NCBI RefSeq assembly: GCF_004793765.1
Contig: NZ_SRYM01000007.1
Span: forward strand, 53,008 to 117,007
DNA length: 64,000 nt
Reading direction: 5' to 3'
From: Parabacteroides distasonis
GTDB taxonomy: Bacteria; Bacteroidota; Bacteroidia; Bacteroidales; Tannerellaceae
Part shown: positions 18,002 through 26,135 of the stretch, piece by piece
Position numbering within the stretch: the first letter of the stretch is position 1
How the letters are laid out: every line of letters begins with the position of its first letter
Program-made: the position numbers and the translations under genes
Notes under the pieces: generated by a model
Databases searched by the model: none
The model's input: the letters and a program-made list of their open reading frames with translations, nothing else
What the model was told of the DNA's origin: nothing

Positions 18002-18089
18002 TAGCCTTATGCCAGTATCGGTGTAAGGCTGCGCCTATATCAGTGTGAGGCTATGCCGATACTGGCGCAAGGCTACGCCGGTATCGGTG
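18002..18089. repeat. 22-bp-period repeat array B (four units)
   Basis: Four contiguous 22-bp units at 18002, 18024, 18046 and 18068. GTATCGGTG ends units 1 and 4 exactly 66 bp (3 x 22) apart, and AAGGCTACGCC-type words recur in the others. Inverted copies are present too: GCCAGTATCGG at 18011-18021 is the complement of CCGATACTGGC in unit 3. A T-run follows at 18090. It lies between the converging isomerase-like gene and glnN, 4 bp from the glnN stop. Confidence 0.85.
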
Positions 18090-18093
18090 TTTT

Positions 18094-20286
18094 TTATCGG
18101 ATAAACAAGAGTTCCCGATACTTCGGCAACGGCCACATCTGGTTGTCCACCATCAGCTCCAGATCATCGATATGGTCACGGATCTCATCCAAATAAGGGG
18201 CCACCGAGTCGTGGTAAGCGATCGCTTTTTCCCGCATATCGGTCAAACGGTTCGCTTTCTTGCGAGCCTCTACCATCTCATCCACTTTCTTGGTCACGGC
18301 ACAGATATGTCCGGCTATCTTACGAACCAAGCGACGGGGCTCTTCCGACATATCACGGAATTCCGGGTCGTCGCCGAATGTCTCTTTCAACTTCGCTATA
18401 TTATCCAGCAATACGCTCTGGTAGCGAACGGCTACCGGGATGATATGGTTCAAGGATAAATCCCCTAATACCCGAGCCTCGATCTGTACCTTTTTGATAT
18501 AGACTTCCCATTTTACCTCATTACGCGCTTCCAATTCTTTCTGGGTAAGTACACCGGTAGACGTGAACATCTCGATCGACTCCGGTTTAAGATAAGCGTC
18601 ATATTGCAAGGGAACACTATTTTGGCAATCCAGACCTCGCTTGGCGGCTTCCTCTTTCCATTCGTCCGAATAACCGTTTCCATCGAAACGGATCGGCTTA
18701 GATTCCTTGATATAGGCTTTCAGCACCTTGAAGATCGCTACTTCCTTGCTTTTTCCTTCCGCTTGCAAAGCCTCTACGTCCTTCTTGAATTGTTGCAATT
18801 GATAAGCTACGGCGGAGTTCAACGCTAACATGGCCGATCCGCAGTTCACGGAAGAACCCGGGGCACGGAACTCAAAACGGTTTCCGGTGAAAGCGAAAGG
18901 AGAGGTACGGTTACGATCTGTATTGTCCAACAGCAGTTCGGGGATCTGCCCGAATCCGAGATGCAAGCCCTTTTTATCGTCTACCTCGATCGCATCCTCG
19001 ATAGAGCTATTCTCGAACTTATCCAAGATATCGCTGATTTGTGTTCCAAGGAAAGTGGAGATGATAGCGGGAGGTGCCTCGTTTGCGCCTAGGCGATGTG
19101 CGTTCGTGGCGGAAGCGATACTCGCTTTTAATAAAGCGTTGTATTTATAAACGGCCATGATGGTGTTCACCACGAAGGTGATGAAGCGCAGGTTGTCCTC
19201 ACGGTCTTTACCCGGAGAGAATAAATTTACCCCCTTATCTGTTCCCATAGACCAGTTACAGTGTTTACCGGAACCGTTTACCCCGTTAAATGGCTTCTCG
19301 TGCAATAATACACGGAAATTATGACGGCGGGCTACACGTTTCATGACCGACATCAATAATTGGTTATGGTCGTTGGCTAGATTACATTCCTCGTAAATAG
19401 GAGCTAGCTCGAATTGGTTGGGGGCTACCTCGTTATGGCGGGTCTTTACCGGGATACCTAGTTTATAGCATTCGGTTTCCAAGTCTTTCATGAATTCTTG
19501 TACACGAGAGGGGATAGCGCCAAAATAATGGTCGTCTAATTGTTGGTTCTTTGCGCTCTCATGTCCGAGCAAGGTACGCTCGGTGAGTGAGAGGTCCGGA
19601 CGGGCGGAATACAAGTCCTCGTCAACAAGAAAATATTCCTGTTCCCAACCTAGGTAAGTAATTATCTTATTGACATCCTCATCGAAATACCGATATACGT
19701 CCTTGGCGGCTTCCCCCAATACTTCGATAGAGCGGATCAGCGGGGTCTTATAATCCAGCGCTTCACCGGTATAAGCGATAAATACGGTTGGGATACAAAG
19801 TGTGTCATCTACGATAAAAGCGGGAGAGGAAGGGTCCCAAGCGGAGTAGCCGCGGGCCTCGAAGGTATTGCGAAGTCCACCGTTCGGGAAACTGGAGGCG
19901 TCCGGTTCTTGCTGGACGAGCAACTTGCCGCTGAACTCCTCGATCATGCCGCCGTTGCCATCGTGTTCTACAAAGGCGTCGTGCTTCTCAGCGGTGCCAT
20001 CGGTAAGTGGTTGAAACCAGTGGGTGTAATGAGTGACTCCTTTTTCCAGTGCCCACATACGCATGCCGGCTGCCACATGATTGGCGATTTCCCGGTCGAT
20101 AGGTGTACCATTGTCAATGGCGTGGGTCAAGGCTTTGTACGTTTCCTTGGAGAGATATTTCTGCATCGCCTTCCGGTTGAAGACATTCTCGCCATAGTAC
20201 TCAGATACTTTGTGTTCGGGAGTAACGGCTTCCACGGCCTTTCGGTTGGATGCCTTCTCCACAGCATTAAAGCGTGAGATTGACAT
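18094..20286 (-). CDS. glnN: glutamine synthetase type III
   Basis: GSIII makes glutamine from glutamate, ammonia and ATP. The 730-residue length separates it from the shorter GSI and GSII. Visible hallmarks are WFQPLTDGTAEKHDAF and GGLRNTFEARGYSAWDPSSPAF, both typical of GSIII. NGSGKHCNWSM carries the catalytic histidine loop, and RLGANEAPPAIISTFLG and FEFRAPGSSVNCG complete the set. It forms dodecamers in Bacteroides fragilis relatives. A 220-bp upstream gap separates it from the peptide island, so the two are probably independent. A minus-strand TACATTCG near the start is a weak -7 candidate. Confidence 0.96.
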   Translation of the reverse strand: MSISRFNAVEKASNRKAVEAVTPEHKVSEYYGENVFNRKAMQKYLSKETYKALTHAIDNGTPIDREIANHVAAGMRMWALEKGVTHYTHWFQPLTDGTAEKHDAFVEHDGNGGMIEEFSGKLLVQQEPDASSFPNGGLRNTFEARGYSAWDPSSPAFIVDDTLCIPTVFIAYTGEALDYKTPLIRSIEVLGEAAKDVYRYFDEDVNKIITYLGWEQEYFLVDEDLYSARPDLSLTERTLLGHESAKNQQLDDHYFGAIPSRVQEFMKDLETECYKLGIPVKTRHNEVAPNQFELAPIYEECNLANDHNQLLMSVMKRVARRHNFRVLLHEKPFNGVNGSGKHCNWSMGTDKGVNLFSPGKDREDNLRFITFVVNTIMAVYKYNALLKASIASATNAHRLGANEAPPAIISTFLGTQISDILDKFENSSIEDAIEVDDKKGLHLGFGQIPELLLDNTDRNRTSPFAFTGNRFEFRAPGSSVNCGSAMLALNSAVAYQLQQFKKDVEALQAEGKSKEVAIFKVLKAYIKESKPIRFDGNGYSDEWKEEAAKRGLDCQNSVPLQYDAYLKPESIEMFTSTGVLTQKELEARNEVKWEVYIKKVQIEARVLGDLSLNHIIPVAVRYQSVLLDNIAKLKETFGDDPEFRDMSEEPRRLVRKIAGHICAVTKKVDEMVEARKKANRLTDMREKAIAYHDSVAPYLDEIRDHIDDLELMVDNQMWPLPKYRELLFIR

Positions 20287-20506
20287 TGTTGAATTGTTTT
20301 ATGTATTTACGGCGCGAATGTACGGTAAAAAAGGAAAAGCCGGATAAAAAGGGCAGAAGTTTTTTCCTTATGGCTGTTGCTGCAAAAACAGCACGAAAAT
20401 TCCATACAAATTCAATCTGTTAAATGTAATCTCTTTGATGATATTAGCCGAAAAACACACGCTGCTTGTCAAAACAACCGAATGTAGGGAAGGGCTTGTT
20501 CAACTT

Positions 20507-21757
20507 TTACAAAGGATTCATATGACATAAATTGTTTTTTCCGATCGCTAACTCATAATTGGAGGGGGACGGGCAAATTAGTTTATAACGGCATTGAGAA
20601 CAAGGCTTTAGATTGTAGCGTGTACGTCGCCAAGATGTTCCCTTTTCCAATTCTTCGCATAGCATTTCCTTGATCGAATCTTGAATATGTCCCAAGGTTT
20701 TTTCGTTTACATTCGCATACACGCTACCATCAGACAAGATGGTTATTTTCCCGAAATGATTCGTGTTGAGCGCTTGAAGGGCGAATATTCCTTGCCTATC
20801 TAGTTCAATGTTATCCAGTTCCTCTTGGTCGATAAAGATACATTCCTCAAAGAAGCCTATGTTCTCTCTGGTATAGAACGGCCGGATGGTCACGTCATCC
20901 GCCCACTCACTTAAAGATTCGCTTAACGCTTCCGCTTTTTCATATTCCGGGAAGGACGTTATACTGATTTCCCAGCATTGCTTGATTCGCAGCTCCTTGA
21001 TTCTTTGAGCGAGAGCGATAACTGCCGCCGTATCTGCCGGTTCGTTCACAAGTACTTTCAGACGGAACGCCTCTTTCTTTCGCTTGCTCAAGACACTTAG
21101 ATCTTCCGGTATGTTGCGCCAGTCTGAAACCAATGTATGCGTAGCGTCTATTCCTTCCACAATGGCCAATACCTCCTCCAACTCTTTGTACTGAAAGATA
21201 TTTCCGCCTGAGAGCGTGACCGCCGCTCCTGTATAATAAATGGAGAATAAGAAGTCTCTTAACAAGGTGGGATCAAGCACCTTTGTTGATTTCGTGCAGC
21301 AAAGGTATTGCTTATACCGGGCTTGACAATTGGGACAATCAAAGGGACACTCGCCATTAATGTAGATCTCTACCTCATGCAAATAAGATAGGATATTTTT
21401 ACTAATTGGCGAATTATTTTCTGTTAGCCGCTCTACACTCCATTGTAGGTTTAATACAGGAGGCATAATGATAGGTTTCTCCAAGTCTCCTTCTATGATG
21501 TCTCCATATCCTTGTTCTTGGATAATTTTCACAAAATTGTATAGAGATTCATCCTCCAAATCTTTCACATCAATCTTTACACTATATAATTGTTCAATAT
21601 CTTGCAATTGTTCCACAATAGACAGTATAGGCTTTTTTTCAAAAGATATACATCTGAATGTACTTGCATTATAAAATAAATAGTTATTTGGATCCTCACT
21701 AATAATGACATAAGGATGAAGGTAAAGCCAAAGTGTATTTATATTGTTCATTTCCAT
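20507..21757 (-). CDS. pseudo-radical-SAM partner protein of a GG-Bacteroidales peptide system
   Basis: A 416-residue protein resembling the family of degenerate radical SAM proteins encoded next to GG-leader peptide maturases in Bacteroidales. A beta-rich N-terminal region (about 1-110, possibly peptide-recognition) precedes a radical SAM-like barrel. The cysteine triad is actually intact here: Cys137, Cys141, Cys144 in CPFDCPNC. However, the SAM-binding GGEP motif reads SGGNIF, so the glutamate is lost. A C-terminal cysteine cluster (CSQCRYKLICPSP) resembles a SPASM auxiliary cluster site. Its ATG overlaps the maturase stop by one base, indicating coupled translation and probably a heteromeric complex. 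Confidence 0.85.
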   Translation of the reverse strand: MEMNNINTLWLYLHPYVIISEDPNNYLFYNASTFRCISFEKKPILSIVEQLQDIEQLYSVKIDVKDLEDESLYNFVKIIQEQGYGDIIEGDLEKPIIMPPVLNLQWSVERLTENNSPISKNILSYLHEVEIYINGECPFDCPNCQARYKQYLCCTKSTKVLDPTLLRDFLFSIYYTGAAVTLSGGNIFQYKELEEVLAIVEGIDATHTLVSDWRNIPEDLSVLSKRKKEAFRLKVLVNEPADTAAVIALAQRIKELRIKQCWEISITSFPEYEKAEALSESLSEWADDVTIRPFYTRENIGFFEECIFIDQEELDNIELDRQGIFALQALNTNHFGKITILSDGSVYANVNEKTLGHIQDSIKEMLCEELEKGTSWRRTRYNLKPCSQCRYKLICPSPSNYELAIGKNNLCHMNPL

Positions 21758-23172
21758 TATCTTACAAGAATAACCTCTTCCATAATTCGCTTATATAATA
21801 GAGGCTGATCCTCCATTTTCTTTATGCACTGACGCAAATAGTCATCAAATTTTTGGCTATCAGCCATTTGCTTACAAATAGGTTTTTCTCCCAAATTCTC
21901 AATATCAAACATACATAATATGCAATGCCGCTTGTAAAAGCAATGCGAACATAAATTCCTCAATGAATCATAATATGCATTGTACTTTTTAGCGATATCT
22001 TCACAATTAATCACAACTTCATTTCCTTTTATTTCTCCTAGCGCATATTGATGCCCTATTCGTTCACAAGGCAATATTTTATTGTTGACTGTCATGAAAA
22101 TTCTTCGAGAGAAAGGCATACATGTAGACGTAGGCAGGTGCTCTACCTCACTGCTTTTGATCAATAAATCATTGTAGCTTTCATATACATTCCCACTATA
22201 GTGAAAAATGAAGGCCTGTAACATATTTGCTTCGTCAGAACCTAAATCTAGCACTTCATTCATTTCTTTAGTAAGTCCATTCTTTTCATCTATAGGTTTT
22301 GGTTGAACCAAATTGTTAAAATCTTTTCTCATACTTGATTTTACACCGGTGCGATTTATGGTAGAGAAATGAGGAACTTTACCAAATTCATGATAGATAA
22401 AAGAAAATATTTCTTGCTGATTATTCAAATTATGGATAACGGAATTGATTCGTATGTAATCTCTGAAATAATCAGGATAATGGTTCTGGATATACTTTAA
22501 TATATTATAAACAATTTTAAAGGAGGTTTTGCCATTAGGAAAAATCCGGTGTGCATCATTCTCTTCTGTCCCATCTAGACTAACAGTAAGAATAAAGTTA
22601 TATTTAAGAATTAAATCAAGATACTTTTTTAAATAAATCGCATTTGTCGTCATCATATATTTGAATGTGATATGATGATTCTGCAATTTCTGAGTATAAT
22701 TTACTATTTCTTTGATAAACTCTACATTAAGTAGAGGCTCACCTCCATAAAAACTAATGATCACATCATTTATTGGAGAAGTATTTGCTGGAGAGTTCAG
22801 TTTATCTACAAGATAATCTATTAATAACTTCGCCTTATACGGATCCATCTTTTTATTTAGACGGATATCATGATTCTCATAAAATTTACCATATATACAA
22901 TAAGTACATTTAAGATTACAAGAATCCGTTATTTCAAAACCGATATGCTTTATATTCGCCAATTCAATAAAAATATCAGATGTTGAAATATGTCCATTCA
23001 GAGAGTAGGGGTCATTAAAGTCACACTCATTATTTATATTAGCTACTTTAGCTTGTCCCTTCTCTTTTTGGATTGAAATTTGTTTGCCCTTCTTTTTTAC
23101 ATGTAGATTATAATCCTTTTCTATCTGAACAGAAATATTCTTATCGGCATAAGTTAAACTATAGTTTATCAT
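21757..23172 (-). CDS. radical SAM/SPASM peptide maturase, GG-Bacteroidales type
   Basis: A 471-residue maturase that should modify the core of the GG-leader peptide encoded at 25200-25361. The first 75 residues resemble a precursor-recognition region. The radical SAM barrel has Cys85, Cys89 and Cys92 (CNLKCTYC), and a canonical SFYGGEPLL motif. The SLDG strand and the FKYMMTTNA strand are also present. The C-terminal SPASM region carries at least eight cysteines (TCMPF, LPCERIG, LCSHCFYKRHCILC, PICKQM) for auxiliary iron-sulfur clusters. Enzymes of this class make thioether or carbon-carbon crosslinks or epimerise residues; which applies cannot be told here. The codon and base composition is visibly more AT-rich than the neighbouring housekeeping genes, in keeping with an acquired island. 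Confidence 0.92.
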   Translation of the reverse strand: MINYSLTYADKNISVQIEKDYNLHVKKKGKQISIQKEKGQAKVANINNECDFNDPYSLNGHISTSDIFIELANIKHIGFEITDSCNLKCTYCIYGKFYENHDIRLNKKMDPYKAKLLIDYLVDKLNSPANTSPINDVIISFYGGEPLLNVEFIKEIVNYTQKLQNHHITFKYMMTTNAIYLKKYLDLILKYNFILTVSLDGTEENDAHRIFPNGKTSFKIVYNILKYIQNHYPDYFRDYIRINSVIHNLNNQQEIFSFIYHEFGKVPHFSTINRTGVKSSMRKDFNNLVQPKPIDEKNGLTKEMNEVLDLGSDEANMLQAFIFHYSGNVYESYNDLLIKSSEVEHLPTSTCMPFSRRIFMTVNNKILPCERIGHQYALGEIKGNEVVINCEDIAKKYNAYYDSLRNLCSHCFYKRHCILCMFDIENLGEKPICKQMADSQKFDDYLRQCIKKMEDQPLLYKRIMEEVILVR

Positions 23173-23177
23173 TTTGT

Positions 23178-23366
23178 TTAAATAATTATAGCTTTCGTTT
23201 TACTTTTTTTCTTACACAGTATGATTAACTGATTCGTATCTTTTCCCCAACCATCAAATTGTTTCTGAAGAGAAGGAGACAGCGTACACTTTCCCGTCTG
23301 CTTGTTCATTACAACGATTTGAATGAGCTCGATCGAGAAATCAATGGATTTAACAATGGGTTCCAT
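23178..23366 (-). pseudogene. C-terminal fragment of a second beta-propeller lipoprotein
   Basis: A 62-codon frame whose second half (LSPSLQKQFDGWGKDTNQLI, then ILCKKK) closely parallels the C-terminus of the intact beta-propeller protein at 23867-25060 (LSPELKKQFDGFGHSTNELL, then VICKKK). The upstream part does not match, and the frame continues back to the stop of the TonB-like gene, so this is a leftover 3' end rather than a gene. It suggests that two propeller genes once stood in tandem, with the TonB-like gene now between the survivors. Confidence 0.7.
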
Positions 23367-23405
23367 TGATTTCCTGTCCCGAGCTAATAAGATTACGTTT
23401 ATAGA

Positions 23406-23849
23406 TCACCGGATTCTAAAATTAATGGGAAGCGTATACAAAACGCGTACAACTTTGCCTTCGTTCTTACCCGGCTCCCATTTTGGGAAAGACTTGATGA
23501 CTCTTATCGCCTCTTTATCTAACGAAGGCGAAAGCCCTCGCACGACTCGTACATCCGAGAAACTGCCGTCCTTATTGATCACGAACTCGCAAACCACTGT
23601 CCCTTGCTTGCCTGCTTCCAGCGCATCCTTAGGATATTGGATGTTTTCCGCTATAAATGCCAGGATAGCCTCTGTACCACCCGGATAGGAGGGCATGATA
23701 TCGACACGCTTATAGACTTTATCTTCCGGTTGTAACGGATCTCCTTGGGCATCGTTAGAATGACCGAAAACAGGGAATGAGAGAACCAGCGATACGAAAA
23801 GGACGATTGTTCTCAAAATCAGGCTTGTTCTTACTTGTTTGTTTTTCAT
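23406..23849 (-). CDS. secreted TonB C-terminal-domain protein
   Basis: A 147-residue protein with an N-terminal signal (hydrophobic segment at about 12-28 ending near FPVFG) and a TonB_C domain (about 50-147). Visible marks are PSYPGGTEAILAFI, NIQYPKDALEAGKQGTVVC, FVINKDGSFSDVRVVRG and WEPGKNEGKVV. It lacks the proline-rich spacer of a real TonB, so it cannot span the periplasm to an outer-membrane receptor in the usual way. Similar stand-alone domains are common in Bacteroidetes with unknown roles. It lies within the peptide island, 17 bp downstream of the propeller gene. Confidence 0.85.
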   Translation of the reverse strand: MKNKQVRTSLILRTIVLFVSLVLSFPVFGHSNDAQGDPLQPEDKVYKRVDIMPSYPGGTEAILAFIAENIQYPKDALEAGKQGTVVCEFVINKDGSFSDVRVVRGLSPSLDKEAIRVIKSFPKWEPGKNEGKVVRVLYTLPINFRIR

Positions 23850-23866
23850 GAGACATTTGTATTTAG

Positions 23867-25060
23867 TTATTGTTTTTTCTTACAAATCACTAACAGTTCA
23901 TTGGTACTATGCCCGAAACCGTCGAATTGTTTCTTTAATTCCGGCGAGAGGTTGTAAACGCCCACTTTCACGTCGGGATATAACTCATACCACTCAACTG
24001 TGCCAACGTAATACTCCTGTGTGCTGAAACGAGGCCAAATGGCAGGCCCTCCAAGCAGGTCGTCTTGAAGCTGTCCCTTGGCGACAAACCCCGATCCCAT
24101 CTTTTTGTCATAGACCATGTATCGCCAATCGTCCTCATTCGGCTCATAAGGATTGTTGCCTACACCATTCCTGCGTTGGCATGTCAAGAAGAGCAAGCGG
24201 TCACCCTCAACGACATTCGGAATGCCCCAATAGTTACTCGCATGTTGCTCATAGTCAACATTGGAGAACCAAGCCTCATATTGGATCGGCAACTTATATT
24301 TGCCCATATCAAAAACAATATGCGGGAATATATCGGACGATGATAAGCGAAATACCGTATCGTTCGCCGCCCTGTTTTTCAAATAGAGTTGTGAGTCATA
24401 CCGATAGAATTCCTTCTCGTGACGAGAATGAACGAAATAGACACCGTCCGTATTCTTTACCGTCATCCCATAGTTTGAATTGGGAATGAAGCGCAACGTA
24501 TCTCCCTGTTCATTGAATGCGTAAACCAAATGCTTCTCTTGGTGTATACCCAAAGCCGTAGTCCATAACACCGTATCGGAGATCCCGATGTTGTAAAAGA
24601 AATCCTCCGTGATTTTCACGTTACGGATATAGTTCCCTTCCAGGTCATAAAATAAGATTCGTTGCGCATCCGCCACAAGGATCTCTTTCCTTTTCGGGTC
24701 ATAATCAATCCCTCGGATTCCCAAATATTCTCCCGGTCCTTGCCCTTTTCGGCCAATCAGCCGGACAAACTCTCCCTCTTCCGTGAACAGGCAGATGCCA
24801 GCCAATGAACGGACAATCCAATAATTATCCACCTTCAATACATCCGAGATCCGGGTCACGATGATATCCTTGGGTGTTTTCAGCTCTAAGTATTCCACCG
24901 TATCGGCAATTTCGGATATTTTCATAAGACGTTCTTCATCCATGCACCGCTCGAAATCCACGATGATAAAGTCTTTGCCAATCTCTGCTTGATGTTTACA
25001 ACTGATACCGATTACCAACAAGAAAAACACCCAAAAGAATATATGTATGTTTGCTTTCAT
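23867..25060 (-). CDS. 6-bladed beta-propeller lipoprotein (BF3164-like)
   Basis: A 397-residue lipoprotein: signal to Cys21 (IGISC), then about six beta-propeller blades. Visible marks are FIIVDFERC, VEYLELKTPKDIIVTRISDVL, GEFVRLIGRKGQGPGEY with IRGIDYDPKRKEILVAD, and the C-terminal LSPELKKQFDGFG. Such propellers are abundant in Bacteroides, often next to GG-leader peptide systems, and may bind or sense an extracellular ligand. No enzyme residues are evident. It probably sits on the outer membrane, facing the periplasm or the surface. It follows the precursor gene by 139 bp that contain a large inverted repeat. Confidence 0.88.
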   Translation of the reverse strand: MKANIHIFFWVFFLLVIGISCKHQAEIGKDFIIVDFERCMDEERLMKISEIADTVEYLELKTPKDIIVTRISDVLKVDNYWIVRSLAGICLFTEEGEFVRLIGRKGQGPGEYLGIRGIDYDPKRKEILVADAQRILFYDLEGNYIRNVKITEDFFYNIGISDTVLWTTALGIHQEKHLVYAFNEQGDTLRFIPNSNYGMTVKNTDGVYFVHSRHEKEFYRYDSQLYLKNRAANDTVFRLSSSDIFPHIVFDMGKYKLPIQYEAWFSNVDYEQHASNYWGIPNVVEGDRLLFLTCQRRNGVGNNPYEPNEDDWRYMVYDKKMGSGFVAKGQLQDDLLGGPAIWPRFSTQEYYVGTVEWYELYPDVKVGVYNLSPELKKQFDGFGHSTNELLVICKKKQ

Positions 25061-25092
25061 AAACTATCTTGAAAATAATTACTAGAAAGGCT

Positions 25093-25180
25093 ATGTGTCA
25101 AATTATATTACCGTACACTGATTTATTTTATTGTGAAAATAATATCTGTTATGAACCGGTAAATACTATATTTGACACAT
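25093..25180. repeat. inverted repeat between peptide precursor and propeller gene
   Basis: ATGTGTCAAAT (25093-25103) is perfectly complementary to 25170-25180. The pairing extends imperfectly inward (TATATTACCG against CGGTAAATACTATA) around a loop of 43 bp. On the minus strand it lies 20-107 bp after the precursor stop. It may be an intra-operonic hairpin that raises precursor mRNA over downstream enzyme mRNA, or an operator. There is no U-run, so it is not a classical terminator. Confidence 0.55.
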
Positions 25181-25199
25181 CGCCAATTTCTAATTGAGG

Positions 25200-25361
25200 T
25201 TAGAAGTAAGCCGTCCATTCCCCATAGGCACTTCCTATTGTAGGAGATGATGTACCACATTTATCCCTGCAATAATCCCCACCCTTTAACTCTTTCAACT
25301 GTCTTTCGTTTAATTCTTTTTTAGACAATTCGCTTAATTTTAGCTTCTTTACTTGCTTCAT
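25200..25361 (-). CDS. GG-leader RiPP precursor peptide (53 residues)
   Basis: Read directly from the minus strand: ATG at 25361, TAA at 25200. The 28-residue leader is rich in Lys, Leu and Glu (KKLKLSELSKKELNERQL, then KELKGG) and ends in Gly27-Gly28, the double-glycine cut site of bacteriocin-type leaders. The LxLxELxxxEL pattern is that of the GG-Bacteroidales natural product precursor family. The 25-residue core starts DYCRDKCG, has two cysteines (core positions 3 and 7), three Ser, three Thr, three Tyr and one Trp, and ends GEWTAYF. It is the evident substrate of the radical SAM pair downstream. The AT-rich upstream DNA has a possible ATATTTG -7 element about 50 bp before the ATG. Confidence 0.9.
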   Translation of the reverse strand: MKQVKKLKLSELSKKELNERQLKELKGGDYCRDKCGTSSPTIGSAYGEWTAYF

Positions 25362-25453
25362 TTTTTTAGTGTTTTAGCAGTTAAACAAATATTTGTGTCA
25401 TCTTATATTCAAACTAGAATAATATTATTTATAGTTACAACAAGTGTGACCTC

Positions 25454-25582
25454 TTAATTATTCTTGTTGCAACTATCTAAAACAAACCTATTTTTACCTA
25501 AAAAAGCCTGCCATGTACCGTTAGGCAGGTATAGTCTAAGACTATTTTTAGGTGTTGTTATTTTTATTCGATATATCTCCAT
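25454..25582 (-). CDS. possible 42-residue small protein (weak)
   Basis: An open frame from ATG 25582 to TAA 25454, in the 255-bp gap between the LanC-like gene and the precursor. It reads MEIYRIKITTPKNSLRLYLP at the start and has NGTWQAFLGKNRF in the middle. It lacks a GG leader and a recognisable ribosome-binding site and may be chance. It is listed because small peptides in such islands are routinely missed. Confidence 0.2.
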   Translation of the reverse strand: MEIYRIKITTPKNSLRLYLPNGTWQAFLGKNRFVLDSCNKNN

Positions 25583-25616
25583 GTTATTTACCTATCGTTC
25601 TCATGTATTCAATGTA

Positions 25617-26123
25617 TTATTTAGACAGACTAAGACAACTATTCCAGATCTGCCCTAGTATTTTCCCTTCATCATAGGATGAATCAGGTACCAAATCCTT
25701 TTTAACTACAGCTTTTTTATAATTCATACGCATGGCCGAATAAAGGCCATAGTCCTCCTTATATGCCGCATTATACGATTTTATATTTGATAGCTTTTCA
25801 TCCACCTCCGAGAGAATCTCCTCAATATCCCCTTCTATAAACTTTTCTCGCAGTAAATAGGTGATGCCCCATCCGATACCGGTCAAGCCATCCGCAAATC
25901 GAAAAGGTAGGGAATCCGGTAATTCCAGGATAGTATCCATCATCTCGTCAGCGAATTGCTCATACAGGATATCCTCGCTATAACGGCTGTATTCATAAAA
26001 CAGGATGATCATTCCCAGTTTGCCATTGTATAATCCGGGATTTTTCAGTTCCTCCGTTCTTAATAGCCCGAAACGAAGTAAGTCTCTTAAGTTCTCTTTA
26101 TGCTTCATGAACAATTCTCTCAT
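25617..26123 (-). CDS. short LanC-like protein
   Basis: A 168-residue protein with the helical, Gly-rich signatures of the LanC/lanthionine cyclase-like toroid: GLYNGKLGMIILFYEYSR (about 31-48) and RFADGLTGIGWGITYLL (about 74-90). A complete LanC is about 400 residues and has zinc-binding Cys and Cys-His near the C-terminus; none are present here. So this is either a truncated LanC or one of the short Bacteroidetes versions with another role, such as peptide binding. It starts 12 bp after the GT32 stop and is surely co-transcribed with the glycosyltransferases. Confidence 0.7.
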   Translation of the reverse strand: MRELFMKHKENLRDLLRFGLLRTEELKNPGLYNGKLGMIILFYEYSRYSEDILYEQFADEMMDTILELPDSLPFRFADGLTGIGWGITYLLREKFIEGDIEEILSEVDEKLSNIKSYNAAYKEDYGLYSAMRMNYKKAVVKKDLVPDSSYDEGKILGQIWNSCLSLSK

Positions 26124-26135
26124 ATCTTACCTTAT

